Assembly: GCF_018413465.1 (NCBI RefSeq)
Contig: NZ_JAHCDK010000004.1
Span: 124,001 to 188,000 of the forward strand
Direction of reading: 5' to 3'
Length of the DNA stretch: 64,000 nucleotides
Source of the DNA: Flavobacterium sp. CYK-55
GTDB taxonomy: Bacteria > Bacteroidota > Bacteroidia > Flavobacteriales > Flavobacteriaceae
The notes below the pieces were generated by a model, which made no database searches, was not told the origin of the DNA, and was given only the letters and a program-made list of their open reading frames with translations. Both the position numbers and the translations under genes were made by a program. Positions 10,401 to 18,612 of the stretch are shown here, piece after piece. Position 1 is the first letter of the stretch, and every line of letters begins with the position of its first letter.

Positions 10401-13400
10401 AGCTGTTCCGGTAGTTGCAGAAGCCGGGGTATTGATACCTGAACCAGATACAGTTACAAAAATACTGGTCGCTCCAACACTAGCAATTGTGATAGGTGTT
10501 GTACTGTATGACTGAACTAAAGTTGGTGTGAATTTCACATAAATAGTTTCTAAAATATCACCATTAACATCAGGCGAAAGAGTTAAATCATTAGCATAAT
10601 CATTACCTCCGGTAATTGAAAAGGTAAATCCATCTAACGGACCAATTGTCATATCATGGGTAAGTTGTGTTCCTAAAACAGCGAATGTTTTAACATCTGA
10701 AGCATTGATACAAACATTTCCGAAAGCACCTAGCGGATCAGCTTCTAAAGTTGGTGTTGTAATAGGCAATGTTGTAGCCGAATTAGAAGTTCCGAATGCA
10801 GTTTCAACGTTAGCACCATTTCTAGCTTTTACTGAGTATGTATATAATGTATTGGCATTTAATCCGCTTACCGTAATTAAATGAGGCGTTGGCGATTGCA
10901 TCCAATTAAAAGCAGTTTGCCATACAGCAGTTGCTCCTAAAGTTCCGTTGGCCTGAAGATATTGACTGTTGATTTGAATCGCATACATTGTCGATGTCGG
11001 ATTGTTACTCGTATCAAAATCAAAATCAAAAGTAGTGGTTGTAATATTTGAAGCTGCATTAGGTTGTACAGGTACATTAGCCAAAGTGTAAAAACTTGAC
11101 GGTGTTCCATAACCATAGCCTTGAACGCTGTTTGCGTAAGCATTGTAATAATACTCAGTATCTGGCAATAAAATGCTACCGGTTCCTATTGAGAAAGCTC
11201 CGGTTCCGATACTTGGTGATGGGTTGGCTAATTGAATAACACCCGGCTCACCTAGCGTTGGCGTAAAGTCTGTAGAAGAATAAACAATACCGTTACCTAA
11301 AACATCCGGCCCACCTGTAGCCGTTACATCACCTGACAAAGTAGCTGAGTCAATAGTGATATCCGTAGCAGGAGTAATTGTTACTACCGTTGGTGGTGGA
11401 ATTACAACCGCTCCGTAGATAGTCAAATCATCAACTCTGAATGTTCCTGTTGCTGCTGCTGCACCGGCTGATAAATCAGCGCGTTGCGTTCCGTATGGGT
11501 AAATTCTAAAGGTGATGGTTCCAGAAATTGGCGTGCTAAAATCTGCAAAATCCCAAGTTAATTGTGTAGCAGAAGTGGTAGTCAAAGCTGTATTATTCAT
11601 GGAAGTTGAAGTTGCAAAACCATCAGTACTATAGCGTACTTCTAATTGATTCGGAGCTGTATTACTTCCTGAACGAATGAATGACATTTTAGTCAAATTA
11701 AAACTAAAACCTGATGCTGCAGTTGCTGAAAACTCAACGTAAGAACTATTGTTAATACTAGAGGTTACGTTTAACGTTGTTGAGCTAAAAAAGTTACTCA
11801 AAGCCGAACAGATCATTGTTGAACGACCAGCTATTGCGCCATTGACATTTGCTGCCACAACTGGTGTATTTCCTTGTGTCGGACAAGCCGAAGTGGTTCC
11901 TGTAAACTGATTTAAATATAAAGCTGCCTCAACTGTTCTGGTTTGGGTGAGTTCAGGAGCAGCTGCATAATTGGTATTACCTACTTGTTTTGCCGTAATG
12001 GTAACAATGCCTGTCCCAACAACCGTAAGCACATTACCAGAAATAGTAGCAACATTGGTATCTGAACTTTCAAAAGTAACGGTTAAACCTGATGAAGCAA
12101 CTCCTGTTAACGTAACCGGAGCGGTCAAATTAGTCAATGTTGGAATCGTCAAGAAAGTTGTTATCGTTTGGGTAAGCTGCGTAATGGTTGCATCTGCAAT
12201 AACAGGTTGAGATAATGTATAGTTACCTGCCTGTGCACCATTTAATGTATAACCCGTTACCGTTACCGTTTGCGTTCCCGCATTGGCTGTAGCAAAGTTT
12301 GCAACCGGGGTCCCTCCAATAGTAACATCATCACTATTAATCGGAGCAGGAGATAAAACCGCTGTTCCTGTTAAAGTAGCTGTTGTATTTCCGTCATAGG
12401 GTTTATCCAAAGCAGATATTCCGGTAATGGTAATGGCCAACGGAGTTACTGTTAATGTTTGCAATTGATCAATAGCAGGATTATGGGTTGAATCACCCGC
12501 TTGTGAAGCTGTTATAGTGGTTGAACCTGCACCAACAATTACAGCAGTACTTCCTGAAATTGTGGCTACAGCCGGATTAGAACTTACATAAGTAATTGGA
12601 TTACCTCCGGGATTGTCTGAGGTTGCCAATAAATCTACTGTTGCCGTTCCGTAGGGAACACTGCCTAGAGCAGGAAAAGTTATCACCTGATCAGCCAATG
12701 ATGAAGGATTAATAGTTGCATTGGCTACTGTTGGCTGACTTACGGTATAGTTTGCAGCTTTAGTACCACTAATACTGTAACCTGTTACCGCAACCGGCCA
12801 TGTACCTACGGCTGCTGATGAAAAAGTAGCTGTAGGGGTCCCACCCAAAACAACATCATCTGAAAACAAAACTCCGTTTAAAACAGCTGTACCGGTTAAA
12901 GTAGCAATATTATTACCATCAAAAGTTTTGTCTTGCGCCGTGAGCCCCGTAATAGTCAACCCAAAAGGTGCAACTGTATTGCCAGAACTTGAAGTTACAA
13001 TGTTGGCATTGTTTGCCGGACTACTTGAAAGCACTACAGCATTTTGCGCATTATAGCTTCCTGCCGACGCATTGTCTTTTAAACGCACCAAAAATGAAAT
13101 TCCACCGGCATTAGCTTCAGTAGCTGTGTATGAGGCTGTAGATCCGTATGAAACAACATCATTTCTAGAAACTTCAAAACCAGTCTGAGCTGTTGCTACC
13201 AAAGGGTTGGTTAACAATGTACCTGAAACTGCAAACGTTTGATGCGCAGAAGCTGTCCCATAAGTAGTTGAAAATGCAACTGTTGAAGTTGTTCCTCCGT
13301 TAATCACCGAAGCAGGTGGCGCAACATCTTCCCATGTTTTACCAACGCGAATAGCATCAATTGAACCCGTCGGAGGAGTTCCTTGACGAATAGCAATAGC

Positions 13401-14057
13401 ACTCAAAGCAGTTGCATCGGTTCCTGCTGATGTGCTTTGTAAAGCCGCACCAGCTGTAGCTTCAGACCCTGCAAAAGCGGGCAATACCCACAAATCACAA
13501 GTATCGTTAGTAGCACCTGCAATAAAAGTATATTTAACCACCAACATATAGGTAGTGTTTAAGTTGTAGTTCGTAGCGGCCATCGTTGGTGTTCCGGCTT
13601 TACTGATACCAAAACGAATATTAGCTCCACTGAGCTGAACAGCAACTCTAGCATTGAACGTGGCATTATTAAAATGAATAAAATAATCACTTCCGGCTGC
13701 TGCAGCTGTAAAACGAACCAAGCAACTCATGTAAACCGTCCCAGAATTTTGTGAGGTAAAGGTTGTGTTGTGGTCACCAACCCCAGTAGAAGCGATAGTC
13801 GCACAACCACCAACTCCAGACCCAGCATGACCAGAAAAAGTCAATCCGGTATTGGAATATTGAACATAATTACTGGTTCCGCTGTGGACTGCCCAGTTTG
13901 GTGTTGCTGTGGTCTGCAGATTTCCTGGTGTCGTATAATTAAAATTATCCGAAAACAGCAACTGTGCAAAACCTTTACCAGGCAAACACAACAACAGAAG
14001 AGCAAAACACCAAAACACTAAGGTGTTTACTTTCTTAAAAAGTAGCATATTTTTCAT
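7446..14057 (-). CDS. giant secreted multidomain protein (YDG, Big, FN3, MopE-like repeats, dockerin-like end)
   Basis: 2203 residues with a signal peptide at about 1-31. Domains in order: a lectin/LamG-like beta-sandwich region (about 32-245), two YDG/MBG-like repeats (ITGLTAQDKTFDGN and ITGISALDKPYDGN) with Big2-like segments (about 365-680), a discoidin-like module, fibronectin type III-like segments (from about 890), further beta-rich modules, seven MopE-like metal-binding repeats (about 1676-2009; DADxDGY plus paired Cys), and a C-terminal pair of EF-hand/dockerin-like loops (DGSDYVIWEE and DSSDYVIWEA, about 2140-2203). It is probably exported and acts in adhesion or the extracellular matrix. 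A standard T9SS sorting domain is not visible, although its neighbour at 14418 has one. The ATG at 14057 is directly followed by a good signal peptide. Confidence 0.8.
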   Translation of the reverse strand: MKNMLLFKKVNTLVFWCFALLLLCLPGKGFAQLLFSDNFNYTTPGNLQTTATPNWAVHSGTSNYVQYSNTGLTFSGHAGSGVGGCATIASTGVGDHNTTFTSQNSGTVYMSCLVRFTAAAAGSDYFIHFNNATFNARVAVQLSGANIRFGISKAGTPTMAATNYNLNTTYMLVVKYTFIAGATNDTCDLWVLPAFAGSEATAGAALQSTSAGTDATALSAIAIRQGTPPTGSIDAIRVGKTWEDVAPPASVINGGTTSTVAFSTTYGTASAHQTFAVSGTLLTNPLVATAQTGFEVSRNDVVSYGSTASYTATEANAGGISFLVRLKDNASAGSYNAQNAVVLSSSPANNANIVTSSSGNTVAPFGLTITGLTAQDKTFDGNNIATLTGTAVLNGVLFSDDVVLGGTPTATFSSAAVGTWPVAVTGYSISGTKAANYTVSQPTVANATINPSSLADQVITFPALGSVPYGTATVDLLATSDNPGGNPITYVSSNPAVATISGSTAVIVGAGSTTITASQAGDSTHNPAIDQLQTLTVTPLAITITGISALDKPYDGNTTATLTGTAVLSPAPINSDDVTIGGTPVANFATANAGTQTVTVTGYTLNGAQAGNYTLSQPVIADATITQLTQTITTFLTIPTLTNLTAPVTLTGVASSGLTVTFESSDTNVATISGNVLTVVGTGIVTITAKQVGNTNYAAAPELTQTRTVEAALYLNQFTGTTSACPTQGNTPVVAANVNGAIAGRSTMICSALSNFFSSTTLNVTSSINNSSYVEFSATAASGFSFNLTKMSFIRSGSNTAPNQLEVRYSTDGFATSTSMNNTALTTTSATQLTWDFADFSTPISGTITFRIYPYGTQRADLSAGAAAATGTFRVDDLTIYGAVVIPPPTVVTITPATDITIDSATLSGDVTATGGPDVLGNGIVYSSTDFTPTLGEPGVIQLANPSPSIGTGAFSIGTGSILLPDTEYYYNAYANSVQGYGYGTPSSFYTLANVPVQPNAASNITTTTFDFDFDTSNNPTSTMYAIQINSQYLQANGTLGATAVWQTAFNWMQSPTPHLITVSGLNANTLYTYSVKARNGANVETAFGTSNSATTLPITTPTLEADPLGAFGNVCINASDVKTFAVLGTQLTHDMTIGPLDGFTFSITGGNDYANDLTLSPDVNGDILETIYVKFTPTLVQSYSTTPITIASVGATSIFVTVSGSGINTPASATTGTASSIVSNGASVSGAYTLGCSALTEFGIQYSTDSAFSSIVFVHGLPATLTGLTPNTLYYFRTYVSDATGDIVSSPAGQFTTANIDAPIATAATTVTNNSFVANWDAVIGATSYQLDVSTTADFYGPSSTLAAWTFPNNPDNNIVDVAITANNAQTLTTQGGVGTVTYVPVVSSATSAASAGTWNAGNGAKWWQVDFSTLGYTNTKVSSSQRSSNTGPKDFKVQYRIGTAGAWTDVPGAVITVGNDWTTGVLATTSLPAACDNQSSVYLRWIMTSNTAVNNTTVAAGGTSAIDNITITGRAPMFLSGYENLTVNGTSQLVDGPQVTENTTYYYRVRSFSPNSTSDNSNVISVTTAYETQTFTSVAQSAGVVCSGSNGTFEVTGLLPNKVAKINYTLGATSSNVLTTTADGSGNATFQLALTTADNGSTLTVDSVERADATTTPYVPTSGNQITIADVADVITYYADSDNDGYGNAAMSTTSCVGAPFGYVLDNTDCNDADGSVFQLATFYIDADFDGYTNGTATVCSGFGAPVGYSETTAGDDCNDNNSSIFQLATFFIDADADGYTNGTATVCSGFGAPVGYSETTAGDDCNDADATKYQLGMFYVDADNDTYTVGSAVEVCYGLDTPSGYANSASMLDDCNDNNAAIYQLASYYIDADGDNFSVGVETVCSGAGAPAGYSATTSGADCDDNNASITFAPTFYEDADGDGYGNAAVTTSVCSQPSGYVSNNTDCDDTNMSIYQLATYYVDADGDGWDNGTASVCSGTSAPAGYSATTSGTDCDDTNPLLTDNCGGGSVVNLTMFIQGYYMGGSTMNSVKFNQDFVSPATDVEDMTIELHDATTYALVDTAVATLHTDGTLSATFNTAAAGDYYIAVKGANITQTWSAMPQTIGTTPLTYDFTTSASQAYGDNMIEVEPGVFAIYSGDITHDDLVDGSDYVIWEEDSNNFAFGVFATDLNGDGLVDSSDYVIWEANSNNFIFAFYPF
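8030..9035 (-). repeat. seven tandem coding repeats (MopE-like units)
   Basis: Seven units of roughly 130-150 bp inside the giant gene. Each encodes an acidic D-x-D-x-D-G-Y loop, a TVCSG-type cysteine and a DDCNDxN cysteine. Units 2 and 3 (about 8640-8890) are the most alike at DNA level and look like a recent duplication. Confidence 0.75.
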
Positions 14058-14417
14058 AAAAAATTAAAATTGAGTTGAAGCAAAAATATATATTATTTAG
14101 CTGATTTTTGGCTATTTGTGTGAAGTAATTGTTAACTAATTTCACAATAAAACTTTAATCGTTTTTTTCAAACACTTAATCGATTTAATTATTAAAAACA
14201 GCAGCATCAGATTGAATTGACTACTATTAAATCAGTGTGTTATTAACAATTATTGCTTTACAGAAAAATGATTTTTTCAACAAAAAAGAAGGGTTTTATC
14301 AATTTGAAAACCATGATTTTGTAGTTTATACAATTATTCTTGCATTACATCGATTAGCCAACCATGATTCAAATATTAATTCTAATTTTGCTTCAGAAAA
14401 AATCTAATATAGAATAT
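14058..14417. other. AT-rich divergent intergenic region
   Basis: 360 bp between two divergent secreted-protein genes. On the minus strand a TATTTTTG box (CAAAAATA at 14081-14088) could serve the giant gene, with a leader of roughly 20 nt. No full promoter was found for the gene at 14418. No repeat or RNA was recognised. Confidence 0.4.
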
Positions 14418-15353
14418 ATGAAGACAAATTACACTGTATTTAAAATGATTGCCCTAGCATTAATGTTTACTTGTAATTCTTGGGGTCAAACCACTTTAGC
14501 CAAATGGAATTTTAACGGAGCAGATGCTGCTTCGGTTCCGGGCGGAGGCTCAAATCCGCTACCTTCAGAAGGTTCAGGAACTATCGGATTGGTAGGAACT
14601 GCAACAACTTCGGCAACGCCTTTTGCTGCGGGTGTAAACTCAACCGGAGTTGGTAGCTCAGACCCGGTAACCACTAATCCACCAAACTTGGCTTGGGCCA
14701 TTACTAATTTTCCTGCATTAGGTGCTGGTAACAAAACCAGTGGTATTCAGATTAACTTTGTTTCAGCTAATTATGCCGGAATAAAAGTTAAATTTGACCA
14801 ACGCTTAAGCAACAAAGCCGCCAACACATATGTGGTTCAATACACTGCTGATCGACTAGCCGCTTCGCCGGTTTGGGTTGATGCGCAAACTTTTAGTTTT
14901 ACGCCTGCCGCTACTGGAACCGGAGATGTATGGTACAACAGTAGAACAGTTGACTTAACTGGCGTAACTGGCCTGAACAACAGCGATATGCCTGCCATAA
15001 GAATCGTTGCTGCCTTTGACCCGATTGCCGGGAATTATTTAGCTTCAACCTCAACCTCAACCTATGATGGCACTGGTGTAGTTCGTTTTGATATGGTAAC
15101 GGTTACTGCCGAAACCAATTTAGCAACTACAGTTTTTGAGGCCAATAACAATAGTTTTACTGTAGCTCCAAATCCATCCAACAAAGAAATTGTCTTATTC
15201 AACAAGACCGTTGATATTGAGGTGTATGATATTCTGGGCAAAATGATTGTAAAATCAAACAACACTTCTAGCCTTGACACAACTAATTTTAACAGTGGTG
15301 TTTACATGATCAAAACAGCCAATGGTCAAACACAAAAACTCATTGTAAAATAA
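14418..15353 (+). CDS. secreted protein with T9SS type A sorting domain
   Basis: About 311 residues. The ATG at 14418 is chosen because it directly precedes a signal peptide (MKTNYTVFKMIALALMFTC, cleavage after SWGQ); the longer frame from 14364 adds an unlikely leader. The mature start TTLAKWNFNG is common in Flavobacteriia extracellular beta-sandwich proteins. The body is Gly/Thr/Asn-rich. The last 70 residues (FTVAPNPSNKEIVLFN to the terminal KLIVK) form a T9SS C-terminal domain for export and surface anchoring. No catalytic motif was seen. The gene is divergent from the giant gene and shares its export setting. Confidence 0.78.
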   Translation: MKTNYTVFKMIALALMFTCNSWGQTTLAKWNFNGADAASVPGGGSNPLPSEGSGTIGLVGTATTSATPFAAGVNSTGVGSSDPVTTNPPNLAWAITNFPALGAGNKTSGIQINFVSANYAGIKVKFDQRLSNKAANTYVVQYTADRLAASPVWVDAQTFSFTPAATGTGDVWYNSRTVDLTGVTGLNNSDMPAIRIVAAFDPIAGNYLASTSTSTYDGTGVVRFDMVTVTAETNLATTVFEANNNSFTVAPNPSNKEIVLFNKTVDIEVYDILGKMIVKSNNTSSLDTTNFNSGVYMIKTANGQTQKLIVK

Positions 15354-15371
15354 TTTGAACAACTAAATACA

Positions 15372-15406
15372 AAAAAAGGCATCCCACAAACGGATGCCTT
15401 TTTTTT
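15372..15406. terminator. bidirectional terminator
   Basis: Stem GGCATCC / GGATGCC with a 7-nt loop, flanked by A and T runs, between convergent genes. It overlaps the last bases of the histidine kinase stop codon at 15405. Confidence 0.85.
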
Positions 15407-17777
15407 ATACCAAACCCGCAACTGTCTCGTAAAGAATATCATTTTTTACCGGTTTTGACAAATAATGGTTCATCCCGATTTCTTTGACACGCATTTTAGT
15501 GGTTTCCATGACATCTGCTGTTACTGCCACGATTGGAATGTCTTTATATTTTTCACCAGCTTCCCCAGCTCTAATAGCAATAGTTGCTTCGTAACCATCC
15601 ATAACCGGCATTTGCAAATCCATTAAAATTAAATCAAAGGATTCCTTTTGTAACATTTCTATACCTTCCTGGCCATGATTGGCATATTTTACTTCAGTAT
15701 TGAGCCATTTTTTGACGATCATTTTAATGACCATTTGATTTATAGCATTGTCTTCAACTACGAGTATTTTCTTTCCGCCTAAGTCAAATATTTGGTTTTC
15801 CTCAACTTTCGGTGTTGCTTTTTCAACCACAGCAATGTCATAGTCTACAACTATTTTACAATGTGTTCCTACATTTTCTAAGCTGTCAATTTTAATGGTT
15901 CCGCCCTTTAAATCAACCAAATTTTTAACAATAAAAAGCCCCAACCCTAAGCCACCAAATTTTCGTTTGTTGTCAATAGTACTCTGCGAAAATGACTCAT
16001 AAATACTATGCAATTTTTCTTTTGAAATACCAATACCTGAATCTGAAATTGTAATTATCAAACTAGCTATGTTTTTGGATTTTATTTCAGCATCCAGCTC
16101 AAATTTAACAAAACCATGCGAGGTAAATTTGATGGCATTGCTTAAAACATTGTTCACAATCTGAACCAAACGAGTAACATCTCCCAAAAGATGATCGGGT
16201 ATATTTTCGCCTTTAATGAAGTCAAATTCTAAGCCTTGATCTTTAGCTCTGATAGCGGCATTATTCTTTAAATGTTCTAAAACTTTTACCGGCTCAAATA
16301 ACACACGTTCTAATTTAAGCTCTCCTTTTTCAATCTTAGAGAAATCAAGAATATCATTTACTGAACTCAACAAACTATGTGAAGAATATTTGATTACCTG
16401 ACAGTTTTGTTTGATTTTTTCATCGGCCGAATCTTTTAGAATTGAATCTGTCAAATTCAAAATAGCATTTAGCGGTGTGCGCAATTCGTGGCTAATATTG
16501 GATAAAAAATAAGATTTCAAATCGTTCATCTCTTCAAGTCTTATCAAAGCCAAACGGTTGAACTCATCTTTGTCATTTTTGAGTTCTCTGATCAAATTCC
16601 CCATTGAGAGTGAGAGAAAGATAATCTCGAGCCCAGTGCCAAATTTTGAACTATTTTGTGTAAAGAAATTATTAGGAAGCTGGCCAAAATTATTTAAAAT
16701 AAAAACCCCAAACCCCATGATTAAAAACAAAATACCAATACTAAAAAATGGATCAACCGGTTTACTGTTCCAATACATATGCGCTACTGCACTGATGATC
16801 AAGATGAGTACAAATAATCCTAAAACATTCGCCAACGGATAACAAACAGCAAAAGCAGGAGGAACAAAAACAATTACCAGAATAAGCAATCCGGCCATTG
16901 AGTAGACCACATTAAAAGCGCGATACAAAAAACGATTGTGCTCTTTTACTTTTAAAAACACCTCACTGTATTTGCCCAATAAAATTCCTGCGGTCATAGC
17001 AAAAATCAATACTGCATGCATTGAAAGCCAGCCCCCTTGTGGTGTAATTACTTTAAAGAAATAACCATCAAGCGCAAATTGCATCAACCCAATAAAAATA
17101 ACATATAAGCTGTAATAAAAGAAGGTCTTCTCACGCATAGCCACAAAGAAAAACAGGTAGAGAATGGCGGCAGTTAAAAGAATTCCGTAAAAAACACCAA
17201 ACACCCACTCCTCAATAGTTGTCTCTTCAACAAAACTTTGTGCATCTCTGAGGGTTACCGGCATTTTAATAGTTTCCCCATCACTTTTAAAATGCAGGTA
17301 AAAATCTGCTTTTTCTTGAGGTAAAAGTTCAACCTTAAAAATGGTTTTTCGATCTTGAAAACTACGTTCAAAAAAGGGTAACCCATCGCCACTGATTGAT
17401 TTTGAAATTTGACCTGTAGCTGAATTCACCTTATACATTTCGGCCAAATCAATAATCGGACGTGCAGTTTCAAGATAATATTCCAGCGGACGATTTGTTG
17501 TATTGGCTAATGAAAACTTTGCCCAAAAATGATGGTCGGTAAAACCTAAATCATCATTGTCTGTTTTGAGTTTTGACGGATAAAGTGCCGTGTACTTTTT
17601 GACTACATCCGCAATTTTGAGTTCTTGCTGCCCAACATCGGCAATAGTGGTGTAATGATAGAGCGAAATGTTTTTAGGAAGATTTCCGTCTCGGAATTGA
17701 TATTGAGCATACGTTTTACTACTGAGTAATATACATAGCAAAAGCACATACCTCTTGAGGTGGTGGATGAATTTCAT
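15405..17777 (-). CDS. 7TMR-DISM hybrid sensor histidine kinase / response regulator
   Basis: 790 residues. Signal peptide (1-24), a periplasmic 7TMR-DISM extracellular domain (about 30-165, ending FYLHFKSDGE), a seven-helix membrane domain (about 185-390), a HisKA domain with SHELRTPLNA (phospho-acceptor His about 430), a HATPase with N box NAIKFTSHG, G1 DSGIGIS and G2 GGLGLGLFIV, and a C-terminal receiver with LMDLQMPVMDGYEA (Asp about 720) and the conserved KP near the end. It is an inner-membrane sensor that may bind a carbohydrate-like ligand through the DISM domain. No separate output regulator lies next to it, so the phosphorelay partner must be elsewhere. Confidence 0.9.
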   Translation of the reverse strand: MKFIHHLKRYVLLLCILLSSKTYAQYQFRDGNLPKNISLYHYTTIADVGQQELKIADVVKKYTALYPSKLKTDNDDLGFTDHHFWAKFSLANTTNRPLEYYLETARPIIDLAEMYKVNSATGQISKSISGDGLPFFERSFQDRKTIFKVELLPQEKADFYLHFKSDGETIKMPVTLRDAQSFVEETTIEEWVFGVFYGILLTAAILYLFFFVAMREKTFFYYSLYVIFIGLMQFALDGYFFKVITPQGGWLSMHAVLIFAMTAGILLGKYSEVFLKVKEHNRFLYRAFNVVYSMAGLLILVIVFVPPAFAVCYPLANVLGLFVLILIISAVAHMYWNSKPVDPFFSIGILFLIMGFGVFILNNFGQLPNNFFTQNSSKFGTGLEIIFLSLSMGNLIRELKNDKDEFNRLALIRLEEMNDLKSYFLSNISHELRTPLNAILNLTDSILKDSADEKIKQNCQVIKYSSHSLLSSVNDILDFSKIEKGELKLERVLFEPVKVLEHLKNNAAIRAKDQGLEFDFIKGENIPDHLLGDVTRLVQIVNNVLSNAIKFTSHGFVKFELDAEIKSKNIASLIITISDSGIGISKEKLHSIYESFSQSTIDNKRKFGGLGLGLFIVKNLVDLKGGTIKIDSLENVGTHCKIVVDYDIAVVEKATPKVEENQIFDLGGKKILVVEDNAINQMVIKMIVKKWLNTEVKYANHGQEGIEMLQKESFDLILMDLQMPVMDGYEATIAIRAGEAGEKYKDIPIVAVTADVMETTKMRVKEIGMNHYLSKPVKNDILYETVAGLV

Positions 17778-17930
17778 TTGGATTGGATGTTGTTGGGTTT
17801 AGGTGATGCGAATATAAAAAACACATCGAATCAAGAACATTTTTTTTTTTTAAAACCCTAATTATATTGTACTATTTTTAATGATTATAAATTTGTTGTC
17901 AAAATCTAATCTATTTATAAAATTTTTCTG

Positions 17931-18527
17931 ATGAAACTTGTTTTTGCAACCCACAATCCCAACAAACTCGAAGAAGTTCGGGCTTTACTACCCAAGAGCA
18001 TTGAGCTTTTAGGTTTACACGACCTTGATTTTCACGATGAAATCGACGAAACTGCCAACACCATTGAAGGCAATGCAAAAATCAAATCTGATTATATTGC
18101 CCGCAAATTTGAAGTTAATTGCTTTTCAGATGATACCGGACTTGAGGTTTTTGCCCTTGACGGTGCGCCCGGAGTTTATTCGGCTCGTTATGCCGGTGAA
18201 CAAAAAAATGCCCAAGACAATATGAACAAACTTCTTTCAGAACTTAAGCATTACACCAACAGAAGTGCTCAATTCAAAACCGTGATTGCCCTAAATCTAA
18301 ACGGTCAACAGCATTTGTTTACCGGCATTGTACGCGGACTAATCATTGATGAAAAAAGAGGAACACATGGCTTTGGCTATGACCCTATTTTTGTACCCGA
18401 AGGATGCGATTGCACTTTTGCCCAAATGAGTCTTGAGGAAAAAGCCACCATGAGCCACCGAGGAAAAGCCGTACAACAATTGGTTGACTTTTTATCTACT
18501 ACAACTGAAAATCAACCAACAACCTAA
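17931..18527 (+). CDS. rdgB: XTP/dITP diphosphatase (HAM1/RdgB family)
   Basis: 198 residues, usual length for the family. It hydrolyses non-canonical purine nucleoside triphosphates (ITP, dITP, XTP) to monophosphate and pyrophosphate in the cytoplasm, keeping them out of DNA and RNA. Family motifs are present in order: THNPNKLEEVR (8-18), SDDTGLEV (about 65), GTHGFGYDPIF (about 143-153) and SHRGKA (about 177-182). The ATG at 17931 gives the expected N-terminus. The DEAD-box helicase gene follows 85 bp later with its own -7 box, so co-transcription is not required. Confidence 0.95.
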   Translation: MKLVFATHNPNKLEEVRALLPKSIELLGLHDLDFHDEIDETANTIEGNAKIKSDYIARKFEVNCFSDDTGLEVFALDGAPGVYSARYAGEQKNAQDNMNKLLSELKHYTNRSAQFKTVIALNLNGQQHLFTGIVRGLIIDEKRGTHGFGYDPIFVPEGCDCTFAQMSLEEKATMSHRGKAVQQLVDFLSTTTENQPTT

Positions 18528-18583
18528 AAATTTTATACTGAAATTAACGCATACCTTATGTAGTTATTCTGAATTATAAAGCC

Positions 18584-18591
18584 TACCTTTG
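18584..18591 (+). promoter_or_regulatory. candidate -7 box for the DEAD-box helicase
   Basis: TACCTTTG fits TAnnTTTG and lies 21 bp before the ATG at 18613. No TTG was found at the proper distance upstream. Confidence 0.4.
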
Positions 18592-18612
18592 CGCCCAATT
18601 TAAATACACAGA

